Positions 26,338 to 35,092 of a DNA stretch of 39,908 nt are shown here, one piece after another; the stretch's first letter is position 1; every line of letters starts with the position of its first letter. The translations under genes and the position numbers were made by a program. The notes beneath the pieces were generated by a model. The model was not told the origin of the DNA, did not search any database, and saw nothing but the letters and a program-made list of their open reading frames with translations. The DNA is from Stenotrophomonas sp. UBA2302. Its GTDB lineage: Bacteria > Pseudomonadota > Gammaproteobacteria > Xanthomonadales > Xanthomonadaceae. The stretch lies in NCBI GenBank assembly GCA_002345545.1, contig DDVW01000024.1, forward strand, positions 25,707 through 65,614, in the 5' to 3' direction.

Positions 26338-26926
26338 CGGTATCGGGCTCGCTCATGCGCAGGCGGTCGCGGGTGGCATCGCGCAGACGTATCGCCAGCG
26401 CGTCGATGCGGTCGGCTGGCAACCGTACATGCAGGCGCAGGCCTTCGGGCAGGAAATCTTCTGCAAGTTTCTCGGCACCGGCCGTGCCCAGCAGGGTGTG
26501 GACGATGCCCATGTCCTCGAAGCCGCAGTGCAGGATGCGCTCGGCCATCGGGATCAGCGGGCTGCGCTCAGCCAGGCGCAGGCATTCGGCGGCGGTACCG
26601 CCATAGGCGCGGACCAGACCGCCGGCACCGAGCTTGATGCCGCCATACCAGCGGGTCACCAGCACGGCGACACGGTCATAGCCCTGGCCATCGATGGCGG
26701 CCAGGATCGGGCGCCCGGCCGTGCCCGCCGGTTCGCCATCGTCGCTGGAACGGTATTCGTTGCCATGGCGGTAGGCCCAGCAATTGTGCGTGGCATCGGG
26801 CACCGAGACCGCGTCGAAGAACGCCAGCGCCTCATTGGCGCCGGTGATCGGCGCGGCATGCGCAATGAAGCGGCTGTGTTTGATTTCCAGCTCATGGCTG
26901 GCACGTGTGGCAAGGGTATCGAGCAT
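26330..26926 (-). CDS. yigZ: YigZ/IMPACT family protein
   Basis: A 198-residue protein with the UPF0029/IMPACT N-terminal domain: ELEIKHSRFIAHAAPI, then THNCWAYRHGNEYRSSDDGEPAGTAG (the hallmark segment), then VAVLVTRWYGGIKLGAGGLVRAYG. A C-terminal DUF1949-type domain follows. The eukaryotic relatives regulate the GCN2 stress kinase; the bacterial role is unclear. The start at 26926 gives MLDTLATRASHELE, the usual beginning. The frame stays open to 27256, but that part overlaps the anti-sigma gene and is not YigZ-like. It overlaps the ABC exporter start by 8 bases. Confidence 0.9.
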   Translation of the reverse strand: MLDTLATRASHELEIKHSRFIAHAAPITGANEALAFFDAVSVPDATHNCWAYRHGNEYRSSDDGEPAGTAGRPILAAIDGQGYDRVAVLVTRWYGGIKLGAGGLVRAYGGTAAECLRLAERSPLIPMAERILHCGFEDMGIVHTLLGTAGAEKLAEDFLPEGLRLHVRLPADRIDALAIRLRDATRDRLRMSEPDTDE

Positions 26927-26972
26927 TGCCCGCCATTCTAGTGGCTGGCACCAGCGAGGTGGGGCGGCTGGC

Positions 26973-27932
26973 TCAGTCGGCGAGCAGTGGCTGCAGATCA
27001 GCCGGGATCCGGGCCTTGGGATGGTCGATGGCGAAACGGCGCAGACTGGCGCGGGCACCTTCCATATCGCCGGTATCCCGGCGTGCACGGATGCGCTTGA
27101 GCCACTGCCGTCGCGACAGCGTGGCATCGGCCTCGATGTCGACCACGCGCCCGGCCGTGGCGGTGGCCCTATCGGCCGCCGTCGCCGGTGCGGCAGCGAC
27201 GGTGGTGCGCTCGCGGCGGGCCGCGGCCGCCTTTTCGGTAGCCTTCTGGCCGGCATGATGCGGAATGATGCGCGGGCCGTCGAATTGCGGGCGTGGCGGC
27301 ATGTCTTCAGCGGCGGTGCGGCGTGCGGATGCGTCCGATGCGGGCATGGGGGAGGCCGGCGGGGCCGGTGGCGCAGGGGCGGCGGGAGGCGGCATCACTT
27401 GCGCTTCATCGTGAATGGCGGCCGTCGTATGCGGCGATGTACGGGCCGGAGCGGTTTTGGCGGCCGGTTGTGCGGGCGTGTGGGTGATCCGTGTCCGGGA
27501 GCGTGGCAGAGCTTCGGGTGACGCCGGGGAGGGCGCTGCAACGGTGGCCGGAGACGCAGCCGGAGATGGGGGAGCCTCGGCAGCCACTTCGGCGGCCGCC
27601 GGCGCTGCCATATCCACAGCGCCCTCGACCGGGGACGGCAACGGCGGGGCGGTGGGCTGCAGTTGCCAGGCCAGGCCGATGACCAGCACCAGCGAGGCGG
27701 CTACTGCCAGCGAAGCACCCAGCCGGCGCCGGCGCCGTCCGCTTGGTGCATGCGACAACGGTTTCTGCTGTGGACCGGGCGGTGCGCTGCCGATGGCATC
27801 GGCGGGAGCTCGCGCCATCGCCAGGATGGCGGTATCGACCTGTGCACCCGGACCCGGCGCGCGCGCGCCAGAGCGGCCGAGCAGACGGGCCAGCTCGCGT
27901 TCTTCGGGGCTCAGTGGCTCAGGCGTGTTCAT
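26973..27932 (-). CDS. Anti-sigma factor-like membrane protein with Pro/Ala-rich linker
   Basis: A 319-residue protein starting 4 bases inside the sigma factor gene (ATGA), the typical place of an anti-sigma factor. The N-terminal cytoplasmic part of about 70 residues (SPEERELARLLGRSG) is followed by a basic stretch (RRRRRLG) and one membrane helix (SLAVAASLVLVIGLAWQL). A long proline-alanine-rich low-complexity segment then runs to about residue 260. The end is a charged helical region (SRRQWLKRIRARRDTGDMEG, then RFAIDHPKARIPADL). No HxxxCxxC zinc motif is visible, so it is not a classic ZAS-type anti-sigma. Function is inferred from position and topology. Confidence 0.75.
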   Translation of the reverse strand: MNTPEPLSPEERELARLLGRSGARAPGPGAQVDTAILAMARAPADAIGSAPPGPQQKPLSHAPSGRRRRRLGASLAVAASLVLVIGLAWQLQPTAPPLPSPVEGAVDMAAPAAAEVAAEAPPSPAASPATVAAPSPASPEALPRSRTRITHTPAQPAAKTAPARTSPHTTAAIHDEAQVMPPPAAPAPPAPPASPMPASDASARRTAAEDMPPRPQFDGPRIIPHHAGQKATEKAAAARRERTTVAAAPATAADRATATAGRVVDIEADATLSRRQWLKRIRARRDTGDMEGARASLRRFAIDHPKARIPADLQPLLAD

Positions 27933-28486
27933 TCGTTCAACCTCGCGCGCAGTTTGTCCATCGCATAACGCAGCCGCGATTTGACCGTTTCCCGGCCGAC
28001 GCCGGTGATCTGCGCGATCTCCTCCAGACTCAGCTCCTGCTCCAGCCGCAGCAGCACCACCTCCTGCTGCTCCACCGGCAGTTCGGCCAGTGCCTGGCGC
28101 AGTTGCCGGCGCTGGGCCTGCTCCTCGGCCAGCAGCTCCGGTGTGCAGTTGTCGGCCAGCCGTGCCGTGCGTTCGTCGGCATCCGCCGGAGCGGGCGGGC
28201 GATGACGTGCTGCCCGCCAGTGATCGTTGAGCCGGTTGTGGGCGATGCGGAACAGCCAGGTGGAGAAGGCCGCCTCGGGGGTCCAGCCGGAGCGCGCATG
28301 GATGACTTTCTGCCAGATGTCCTGGAACAGCTCCTCCGCCAGCGGCCGGTCGCGCAACTGGCCCAGCAGGTAATGGAACAGCCGCGCACGATGGCGTCCG
28401 TACAGTTCGGAGAACGCCACACTGTCGCCGCCGGCATAGGCCAGCATCAGGGTTTCATCGGCAGGAGCCTGGACAAACGTATCCAC
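27929..28486 (-). CDS. ECF RNA polymerase sigma factor (RpoE-like)
   Basis: A 185-residue sigma factor. Region 2 is seen in FSELYGRHRARLFHYLL, then LAEELFQDIWQKVI and FSTWLFRIAHNRLNDHWR. Region 4 is seen in LPVEQQEVVLLRLEQELSLEEIAQITGVGRETVKSRLRYAMDKLR. It is not FecI-type. It is translationally coupled to the membrane anti-sigma-like gene behind it, so it is probably held inactive at the membrane until an envelope signal arrives. Its promoter lies in the gap shared with the divergent c-di-GMP gene. No classic GGAACTT site was found in that gap. Confidence 0.9.
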   Translation of the reverse strand: MDTFVQAPADETLMLAYAGGDSVAFSELYGRHRARLFHYLLGQLRDRPLAEELFQDIWQKVIHARSGWTPEAAFSTWLFRIAHNRLNDHWRAARHRPPAPADADERTARLADNCTPELLAEEQAQRRQLRQALAELPVEQQEVVLLRLEQELSLEEIAQITGVGRETVKSRLRYAMDKLRARLNE

Positions 28487-28640
28487 GCGCGGAAGCCTAC
28501 TGGTTGCAGCGCCCGCTGCCCAGCCAGTGGAAGAGGGGGATTCAGCCCGCGATTTGCACGGGAGCCTGTATCCCGGCAGCGGGGACGTTATGCTGCCGCG
28601 CGGGGTCGCCTACGTACGGGTGGCCAGAGAGACCGGATGC

Positions 28641-31556
28641 ATGCTTCATAACCAGACCTATCCGCTTCACGTCTATTCGCTTGCCAGCGGTGATGTCTGC
28701 CTTGCCCAGGTGGTTGCACGGTTGCAGGGCCTGCTCCCGCAAGGTGGCGCGGTCGCGCTGGCCTGGGAGGATGCGCTGCTGGCAACCGGTTGTATCAGTC
28801 ATCCGGTGGGCAGCCTGGCGCTGCAGGAGGATGCCGGCAGGCTGCTGGAGCAGGGCGCGCAGTCCGGATTGGCCGAGGGAAGAGCGGGCGAAGTCTGGAC
28901 CGATGCCGACAGTGGCGGCCGTGTCGCCCTGATCGCCGAGGTGGAGGAAAGCTGGCCGATGCCGCAGCGGCAGGCGTGGCTTGCGGCGGCACGGCTGCTG
29001 CTGGATGCGGTGATGCTGTCGATGCGGCAGCAGCTGAGAATCGCCGGGCTCGAGCGTTCCAAGCGTCTGCAGAAGGCGCTGTTCGAAATTGCCGATCTGG
29101 CCGGTGCGGAGCTTGAGCTGGAGGAAATGCTGGCGCATTTCCATCAGATCCTCGGATCGCTGATGTATGCGGAAAACTGCTACATCGTCGAGTGTGACGA
29201 GCAGCAGAGCAGCCTGCGATTCCTGTATTTCGCCGATACCCGGGACGATTTCGTGCCTGAGCGCGAGCGCAGCTACCGGCATGAGGAAATGCCGGCCAGC
29301 CTGACCTTCGCGGTGCTGCGACAGGGCAGGGTGATGAGCGGCCCGGCGCGCGAACTGCTGAAGGCGCTCGACTCCCCGCAGGCACGCACGCAGGGTCTGG
29401 AAAGCGCCGACTGGCTAGGCGTACCGATGTGGCGCAACGGCAGCGTGTGTGGCGCGATCGTGGTGCAGAGCTATGAAATTGACGCGCGCTACTCGGATGA
29501 GGACCGCGCGATCCTGAATTTCGTCGCCAAGCACATCCTCACCGCCATGGACCGGCGCGCGGCGCATGTGCAACTGGAACGGCACGTGCAACGGCGTACC
29601 GTCGAGCTGGAGCGCTCCAACAGCAGCCTGCAGGCGGAGGTCGTGGAGCGGCGGCGGGCGGAGATGGTGCAGGCGGCGTTGTTCCGGATTTCCGAACTGG
29701 CGGTCTCCTGCCCCAGCCAAGGTGACTTCCACGCGCAATTGCACGCGGTGCTCGGCACCTTGCTGGATGCACGCAACTTCTACATCGCCATGGTCAACGA
29801 GCCGGGTGACGGGCTGGAGTTCGTCTATTCGGTGGACGAGAAGAAGCCGCGGCTGTCCTCACGCCCCTTCAGCGGCGGGCTGACCGAATACACCATCCGC
29901 CAGCAGCGGCCGATGCTGCTCATGCGCGAGGACATCGACAGCCTGATCGCTGCCGGTGAGGTGCGCGAGTTCGGCTTCAAGTCGCATTGCTGGCTGGGCG
30001 TTCCGCTGATGAACGATGGCGAGGTCATCGGCGTGATCGCGGTGCAGAGCTATACGCCGGGGAGCAGGTTCACTGTCGACGACCAGCGGCTGCTGGCGTT
30101 TGTGGCGCGCAATATCGGTGCCAGCCTGGAGCGGCAGCGTGACCGCGAGCGGTTGCTGGAGGCGCATGCAGGGCTGGAGCGCCGGGTCAGCGAGCGCACC
30201 CATGAGCTGGGCGAAGTCAACCAGAAGCTGCTGGCGCAGATCAGCGAACGCATGGATGCCGAGCAGCGGCTGACCCATCTGGCCCTGCACGATGTGCTGA
30301 CCGGTCTGCCCAACCGCCTGCAGCTGCAGGAAACGCTGGAACAGACCATCGAACATGCGCGGCTGGGGATCGGCACCGAGTTCGCGCTGCTGTTCCTGGA
30401 CCTGGACCGCTTCAAATGGGTCAACGACAGCATCGGCCATGCGGCGGGCGACCAGATGCTGGTCGAGGTCGCGCAGCGGCTGGTGCGGATGGTCCGTGCC
30501 GGGGACATGGTTGCGCGTCTGGGAGGCGATGAATTCGCGCTGCTGGTGCACGGCAAGGGCGGTGTCGAGGCGATGCTGGAACTGGGGCGGCGCATGCTGC
30601 GCGTGCTGGAGATGCCGATGTGGGTGGAAGGGCGCGAGCTGTTTCCTTCCGGCAGTGTCGGCATTGCGCTGTGGCATCCGCGCTATGGTTCCGGCGCCGA
30701 CCTGCTGCGTGACGCCGATGCGGCGATGTATCGCGCGAAGCTGAAAGGGCAGGACCGCTGCGTGGTGTTCGATGCGGCCATGCATGCCGAAGCGGTGTAC
30801 CGGCTGGAGCTGGAGGCGGACCTGCGCCGGGCGATCAAGAATGATGATTTCGTACCGTACTACCAGCCCATCGTGTCGCTGGCCGAAGGGCGGGTGGTCG
30901 GGCACGAAGCCCTGCTGCGCTGGAAACACGAACAGCGTGGCGTGCTGGCGCCGGGAGAGTTCCTGGCGCTGGGCGAGGAAAGCGGGTTGATCGAGCAGGT
31001 GGACTGGCTGATCTACACACAGGTGGCCACGGACCTGGCCCGGACCACACAGGGCTATGTGTCGGTCAACGTCTCACCGCGACACTTCCGCTCCCCCGGC
31101 TTCGCACAGCGCCTGCTGCAACTGCTCGCCTCAGCCGGTGCCGACCCGCAGCGGTTGCGGATCGAGATCACCGAGATGGCGCTGCTGGAAGATGCGCCGC
31201 GGACATTGCGCACCCTGCGCCAGCTGCGCGAGCGCGGCATCGTCGTGCAGCTGGATGATTTCGGCACCGGCTATTCCGCGCTGTCCTACCTGCACCGTTT
31301 CCCGATCAGTGTGCTGAAGATCGACCGCAGCTTTGTCGGAGGGCTGCATGCGGAGGGGAGCAGGGATACGCTGGCGCTGGTCGAGGGCGTGCTGTCGCTG
31401 GCGCGCACGCTGGGCATCGAGACCATCGGCGAAGGCGTCGAGACCGGACAGCAACGGCAGACCCTGCGGCAACTGGGCTGCAACTATGCGCAGGGGTATC
31501 TGCTGGGCCATCCGGCACCATTCGAGACGATGGCGCAGCGGCTCCAGATGCCATGA
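28641..31556 (+). CDS. GAF-GAF-GGDEF-EAL c-di-GMP signalling protein
   Basis: The 971-residue protein (start MLHNQTYPLHVYS at 28641 preferred; in-frame ATGs at 28527 and 28590 would add up to 38 residues) has two GAF sensor domains, at about 145-305 and 341-496. Coiled-coil linkers (LERHVQRRTVELERSNSSLQ; LERRVSERTHELGEVNQKL) join the parts. The GGDEF diguanylate cyclase domain has intact GGDEF at 628-632 and the inhibitory site RAGD at 619-622. The EAL phosphodiesterase domain is intact: EALLR at 756-760, VNVSP, EITE, DDFGTGYS at 872-879, KIDRSFV and EGVE. Both activities are therefore possible. No membrane segment is seen. It is divergent from the ECF sigma/anti-sigma pair; ligands of the GAF domains are unknown. 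Confidence 0.92.
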   Translation: MLHNQTYPLHVYSLASGDVCLAQVVARLQGLLPQGGAVALAWEDALLATGCISHPVGSLALQEDAGRLLEQGAQSGLAEGRAGEVWTDADSGGRVALIAEVEESWPMPQRQAWLAAARLLLDAVMLSMRQQLRIAGLERSKRLQKALFEIADLAGAELELEEMLAHFHQILGSLMYAENCYIVECDEQQSSLRFLYFADTRDDFVPERERSYRHEEMPASLTFAVLRQGRVMSGPARELLKALDSPQARTQGLESADWLGVPMWRNGSVCGAIVVQSYEIDARYSDEDRAILNFVAKHILTAMDRRAAHVQLERHVQRRTVELERSNSSLQAEVVERRRAEMVQAALFRISELAVSCPSQGDFHAQLHAVLGTLLDARNFYIAMVNEPGDGLEFVYSVDEKKPRLSSRPFSGGLTEYTIRQQRPMLLMREDIDSLIAAGEVREFGFKSHCWLGVPLMNDGEVIGVIAVQSYTPGSRFTVDDQRLLAFVARNIGASLERQRDRERLLEAHAGLERRVSERTHELGEVNQKLLAQISERMDAEQRLTHLALHDVLTGLPNRLQLQETLEQTIEHARLGIGTEFALLFLDLDRFKWVNDSIGHAAGDQMLVEVAQRLVRMVRAGDMVARLGGDEFALLVHGKGGVEAMLELGRRMLRVLEMPMWVEGRELFPSGSVGIALWHPRYGSGADLLRDADAAMYRAKLKGQDRCVVFDAAMHAEAVYRLELEADLRRAIKNDDFVPYYQPIVSLAEGRVVGHEALLRWKHEQRGVLAPGEFLALGEESGLIEQVDWLIYTQVATDLARTTQGYVSVNVSPRHFRSPGFAQRLLQLLASAGADPQRLRIEITEMALLEDAPRTLRTLRQLRERGIVVQLDDFGTGYSALSYLHRFPISVLKIDRSFVGGLHAEGSRDTLALVEGVLSLARTLGIETIGEGVETGQQRQTLRQLGCNYAQGYLLGHPAPFETMAQRLQMP

Positions 31557-31584
31557 CCGGTGCGGTTCTGTCCGTGGCTGCGGC

Positions 31585-32178
31585 TCAGCGCAGTGCGGCG
31601 CGCAACTTTTCGTTGAACCACTTGTCCGCCTGCGCCGGCGAGTACGCGCGCATCCATGCCAGCATCTGCACGTCATCCTCGCCGTACCACAGATCATCGC
31701 GCTGTTCCGGATGCAGGAAGCGCTCGCTGACCATGGTGTCGATCATGCCGATCAGTTGCGCGTAGAAGCCGTCGATATCGAGGAAGGCGCAGGGCTTCTT
31801 GCCGATGCCGAGCTGGCGCCAGGTGAGCATCTCGAAAATCTCCTCGGCGGTACCGAAGCCGCCGGGCAGGGCGACGAAGGCGTCGGACAGGTCGAACATG
31901 CGCGACTTGCGTTCGTGCATCGAGCCGACGACCTCCAGTGTGGTCACGCCCTGGTGCGCGACTTCCAGATCCACCAGGTGCTGCGGGATCACGCCGGTGA
32001 CTTCGCCGCCGGCAGACAGCACACCATCCGCCACCGCGCCCATCAGGCCGGTCCTGCCGCCGCCGTAGATCAGGCGCAACCCCTCGTTGGCGATGCGCCT
32101 GCCCAGCTCGGTGGCGCGCTCGACGTAGACGGGTTTGGCGCCGGGATTGGAGCCGCAATAGACGCAGATGGACTTCAT
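31585..32178 (-). CDS. LOG-family protein (TIGR00730, cytokinin riboside monophosphate phosphoribohydrolase-like)
   Basis: A 197-residue Rossmann-fold protein with the start MKSICVYCGSNPG, the YGGGRTGLMGAVAD segment, MHERK, and the active-site motif PGGFGTAEE. LOG enzymes release free bases from nucleoside 5'-monophosphates. In plant-associated bacteria some make cytokinins, but most bacterial members have a housekeeping or unknown role. The start at 32178 has AGGAAC just upstream; the frame is open to 32253 but those residues are not family-like. It converges on the c-di-GMP gene, with 28 bp between stops and no clear terminator. Confidence 0.9.
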   Translation of the reverse strand: MKSICVYCGSNPGAKPVYVERATELGRRIANEGLRLIYGGGRTGLMGAVADGVLSAGGEVTGVIPQHLVDLEVAHQGVTTLEVVGSMHERKSRMFDLSDAFVALPGGFGTAEEIFEMLTWRQLGIGKKPCAFLDIDGFYAQLIGMIDTMVSERFLHPEQRDDLWYGEDDVQMLAWMRAYSPAQADKWFNEKLRAALR

Positions 32179-32253
32179 GGGGGTTCCTGATGGAGGGGAG
32201 GTTGCCCGGACTCGACGGCTGAACAGGCGCGGCCAGGCGGAACACAAAAGCAA

Positions 32254-32279
32254 GAAGGCTCCGCCGGGGCGGAGCCTTC
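32254..32279 (-). terminator. Intrinsic terminator of the sucA-sucB-lpd operon
   Basis: A 12-bp perfect stem (32254-32265, GAAGGCTCCGCC, with 32268-32279) lies 19 bases after the lpd stop. On the minus strand it is followed by TTGCTTTTGTG, a fair T-rich tail. Confidence 0.8.
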
Positions 32280-32298
32280 AGGTCACAGGCCGGGACGC

Positions 32299-33723
32299 TT
32301 AGTTGGCCTTGTGGATGGCGCGCTTGCTGACCGCCATCGCCGCGTCGTGGATCACTTCCGACAGCGACGGATGGGCGTGGCAGATGCGGGCCAGGTCATC
32401 GGCCGAGCCGCTGAACTCCATGGTCAGCACACCTTCGTGTACCAGCTCGGAGACGTTGGCGCCGACCAGGTGCATGCCCAGCACGCGGTCGGTTTCGGCA
32501 TGGGCCAGCACCTTGACGAAGCCGGCCGGCTCGATCATGGCGACGGCGCGGCCGTTGGCGGCGAACGGGAAGCTGCCAGCCTTGTACGGGATGCCCTCGG
32601 CCTTGAGCTGGGCTTCGGTCTTGCCGACCCAGGCCAGTTCCGGCTCGGTGTAGATCACCCACGGGATGGTGTCGAAGTTGACGTGGCCCGGCAGGCCGGC
32701 GATCAGTTCGGCCACCGCGATGCCTTCCTCGAAGCCCTTGTGCGCCAGCATCGGGCCGCGTACGCAGTCGCCGACCGCCCACACGCCGTCCACGCCGGTG
32801 TGGCAATGCGCGTCTACTTCGATCTGGCCGCGCTCGTTGAGCTTGACCGCGCAATCGTCCGCCAGCAGGCCCTTGGTCGCGGCGCGACGGCCCACGGCCA
32901 CCAGCAGCTTGTCGACGGTGATGGTCTTCTCGCCGGCAGCGTCGGTGTAGGTGACCAGTACTTCCTTGCCCTTGACCTCGGTCTTGGAGACCTTGGCGCC
33001 GAGCTGGATGTCCAGGCCCTGCTTCTTGAATTCGCGGGCGGCGACCTTGGCCACCTCGGCGTCGGCGGCGGCCAGGAAGTCCGGCATCGCTTCGAGGATG
33101 ACCACTTCCGAACCCAGGCGCTTCCACACGCTGCCAAGTTCCAGGCCGATCACGCCGGCGCCGATCACGGCTAGGCGCTTGGGTACTTCGGTGAAGTCCA
33201 GCGCGCCGACGTTGTCGACGATGGTGTCACCGTTGAACTTGGCGAACGGCAGTTCGATCGAATCCGAACCGGCGGCGATGATGACGTTGGTGCCCTTGAG
33301 CTCGACCTCGCTGCCGTCATGCTGCTTGACGGTGACGATGTTGCCGGCCTTGAGCTGGCCGAAGCCGTAATACGGCGTGACCTTGTTGGCCTTGAACAGC
33401 TGGGCGATGCCACCGGTGAACTGCTTCACGATGGCGTCCTTGCGGCCGACCATCTTGGTCACGTCCATCTTGGCGTCGTTGAAGCTGATGCCGTGGTCGC
33501 CAAAGATGTGGCCCATGTTCCAGTACTGGCGCGAGGAGTCCAGCAGCGCCTTGGACGGGATGCAGCCCACGCGCAGGCAGGTGCCGCCCAGTGCCGGCTT
33601 GCCGTCCTTGCCCAGCGCTGCATCGATGCAGGCGGTCTTCAGGCCCAGCTGGGCGGCGCGGATGGCGGCGTGGTAGCCGGCCGGGCCGGCACCGATGACG
33701 ACGACGTCGAATTGTTCAGCCAT
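32299..33723 (-). CDS. lpdA: Dihydrolipoyl dehydrogenase (E3)
   Basis: A 474-residue FAD flavoprotein disulphide reductase. It has FAD-binding GAGPAGYHAA near the N-terminus, the redox disulphide GGTCLRVGCIPSK (Cys49 and Cys54), the NAD-binding GAGVIGLELGSVW, the second FAD motif VWAVGDCVRGPMLAHK, and the catalytic pair near the end HAHPSLSEV (His451). It reoxidises the lipoyl group of E2 and makes NADH. It is the last gene of the 2-oxoglutarate dehydrogenase operon. GGAA lies 6 bases before the ATG. The 127-bp gap from sucB carries a palindromic repeat. Confidence 0.96.
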   Translation of the reverse strand: MAEQFDVVVIGAGPAGYHAAIRAAQLGLKTACIDAALGKDGKPALGGTCLRVGCIPSKALLDSSRQYWNMGHIFGDHGISFNDAKMDVTKMVGRKDAIVKQFTGGIAQLFKANKVTPYYGFGQLKAGNIVTVKQHDGSEVELKGTNVIIAAGSDSIELPFAKFNGDTIVDNVGALDFTEVPKRLAVIGAGVIGLELGSVWKRLGSEVVILEAMPDFLAAADAEVAKVAAREFKKQGLDIQLGAKVSKTEVKGKEVLVTYTDAAGEKTITVDKLLVAVGRRAATKGLLADDCAVKLNERGQIEVDAHCHTGVDGVWAVGDCVRGPMLAHKGFEEGIAVAELIAGLPGHVNFDTIPWVIYTEPELAWVGKTEAQLKAEGIPYKAGSFPFAANGRAVAMIEPAGFVKVLAHAETDRVLGMHLVGANVSELVHEGVLTMEFSGSADDLARICHAHPSLSEVIHDAAMAVSKRAIHKAN

Positions 33724-33746
33724 TTGAGGTTCCTTGATACCAGTCT

Positions 33747-33765
33747 CTTCTCCCTGCGGGAGAAG
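33747..33765 (-). repeat. Short perfect hairpin between sucB and lpd
   Basis: CTTCTCCC (33747-33754) pairs with GGGAGAAG (33758-33765) over a 3-base loop, 24 bases upstream of the lpd start codon. It resembles a degenerate half of the palindromic repeat next to it. Confidence 0.5.
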
Positions 33766-33797
33766 GTGACGCTAAGCGCCGGATGAGGGTGCGGGGA

Positions 33798-33840
33798 GGG
33801 CCGGACCCTCACTCCAACCCCTCTCCCGGTGGGAGAGGGG
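33798..33840 (-). repeat. Intergenic palindromic repeat, copy 2 (sucB-lpd)
   Basis: Arms CCCCTCTCCC (33818-33827) and GGGAGAGGGG (33831-33840) are identical to those at 20716-20738. Read on the minus strand, the tail TTGGAGTGAGGGTCCGG closely matches that of copy 1 (two differences in 17). So it is the same element in inverted orientation. Confidence 0.75.
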
Positions 33841-33850
33841 CTTTCGGGCC

Positions 33851-35050
33851 TTACAGGCCGAACAGCATGCGGCCGGGGTTTTCCAGCTGGTTCTTGATGT
33901 CCACCAGGAACTGCACCGCGTCCTTGCCGTCGATGATGCGATGGTCGTAGGACAGGGCGATGTACATCATCGGTGCGATCACGACCTGGCCGTTCTCGGC
34001 AATCGGGCGTTCCTTGATGGTGTGCATGCCGAGGATGGCGCTCTGCGGCGGATTGACGATCGGGGTCGACATCAGCGAGCCGAAGGTGCCGCCATTGGTG
34101 ACGGTGAAGGTGCCGCCCTGCAGGTCGTCCAGTGCCAGCTTGCCGTCACGCGCCTTCTTGGCGTAGTCGGCGATGCCCTTTTCGATGTCGGCAAACGACA
34201 TGCGCTCGACGTTGCGCAGCACCGGGGTCACCAGACCCTTCTCGGTGGACACGGCGATGGAGATGTCCGAATAGCCGTGATAGATGATGTCGTCACCATC
34301 GACCGAGGCGTTGACCAGCGGGAAGCGCTGCAGCGCGTTGGCCGCGGCCTTCACGAAGAAGCTCATGAAGCCCAGCTTGATGCCGTGCGCCTTCTGGAAC
34401 TCTTCCTGCAGTTCCTTGCGTGCGGCGGCCACCTTGGCCAGATTGACTTCGTTGAACGAAGTCAGCATGGCGATGGATTCCTTGGACTGCATCAGACGCT
34501 CGGCGATGCGCTTGCGCATGCGGGTCATCGGCACGCGTTCTTCCGGACGCGCACCGCCGGCCTTGCCGACACCACCGGTGCGGGCGAAGTTGACGATGTC
34601 TTCCTTGGTCACCGCGCCGTGGCGGCCGGTGCCGGCCACGTCAGCCGGATTCACGCCTTCGGTGATGGCCGAGAAGCGGGCACCCGGGGGCAGGGTGTCG
34701 GCAGCGGACTTGGCAGCCGGTGCCGGCGCAGCGGCAGCAGCCGGAGCGGCGGCGGCCGGAGCAGCAGCCTTCGGTGCTTCAGCAGCGGCGGCCGGGGCGG
34801 CAGCGGCAACCGCGCCTTCCTCGATGATCGCCAGGATCTGGCTCGAGGTGACGGTGTCGCCTTCCTGGAACTTGATTTCCTTCAGCACGCCATCAACCGG
34901 TGCCGGCACTTCCAGCACGACCTTGTCGGTTTCCAGGTCGAGCAGGTTCTCGTCACGCGAGACAGCGTCGCCGACCTTCTTGTGCCAGCTGGCGATGGTG
35001 GCGTCGGAGACGGATTCGGGCAGTACCGGTACTTTGACTTCGGTGGCCAT
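33851..35050 (-). CDS. sucB: Dihydrolipoyllysine succinyltransferase (2-oxoglutarate dehydrogenase E2)
   Basis: A 399-residue E2. One lipoyl domain has the modified lysine at 43 ([15 protein letters not shown]). An Ala-rich flexible linker runs from about 80 to 120. The peripheral-subunit-binding domain follows ([21 protein letters not shown]), and the catalytic domain ends with [15 protein letters not shown] (His370 and Asp374). It transfers the succinyl group to CoA in the TCA cycle. AGGAAA precedes the ATG. It lies 42 bp after sucA and is clearly co-transcribed. One lipoyl domain and this length are normal for SucB. Confidence 0.96.
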   Translation of the reverse strand: MATEVKVPVLPESVSDATIASWHKKVGDAVSRDENLLDLETDKVVLEVPAPVDGVLKEIKFQEGDTVTSSQILAIIEEGAVAAAAPAAAAEAPKAAAPAAAAPAAAAAPAPAAKSAADTLPPGARFSAITEGVNPADVAGTGRHGAVTKEDIVNFARTGGVGKAGGARPEERVPMTRMRKRIAERLMQSKESIAMLTSFNEVNLAKVAAARKELQEEFQKAHGIKLGFMSFFVKAAANALQRFPLVNASVDGDDIIYHGYSDISIAVSTEKGLVTPVLRNVERMSFADIEKGIADYAKKARDGKLALDDLQGGTFTVTNGGTFGSLMSTPIVNPPQSAILGMHTIKERPIAENGQVVIAPMMYIALSYDHRIIDGKDAVQFLVDIKNQLENPGRMLFGL

Positions 35051-35092
35051 TTGGCGGATTTCCTGGTTGCAGATTCTTGGGAAAGGAGGGGC

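Noticed and set aside
28527..28640. Longer N-terminus for the c-di-GMP protein
   Set aside because: The extra residues have no recognisable pattern and would fill the gap needed for two divergent promoters. It cannot be fully excluded.
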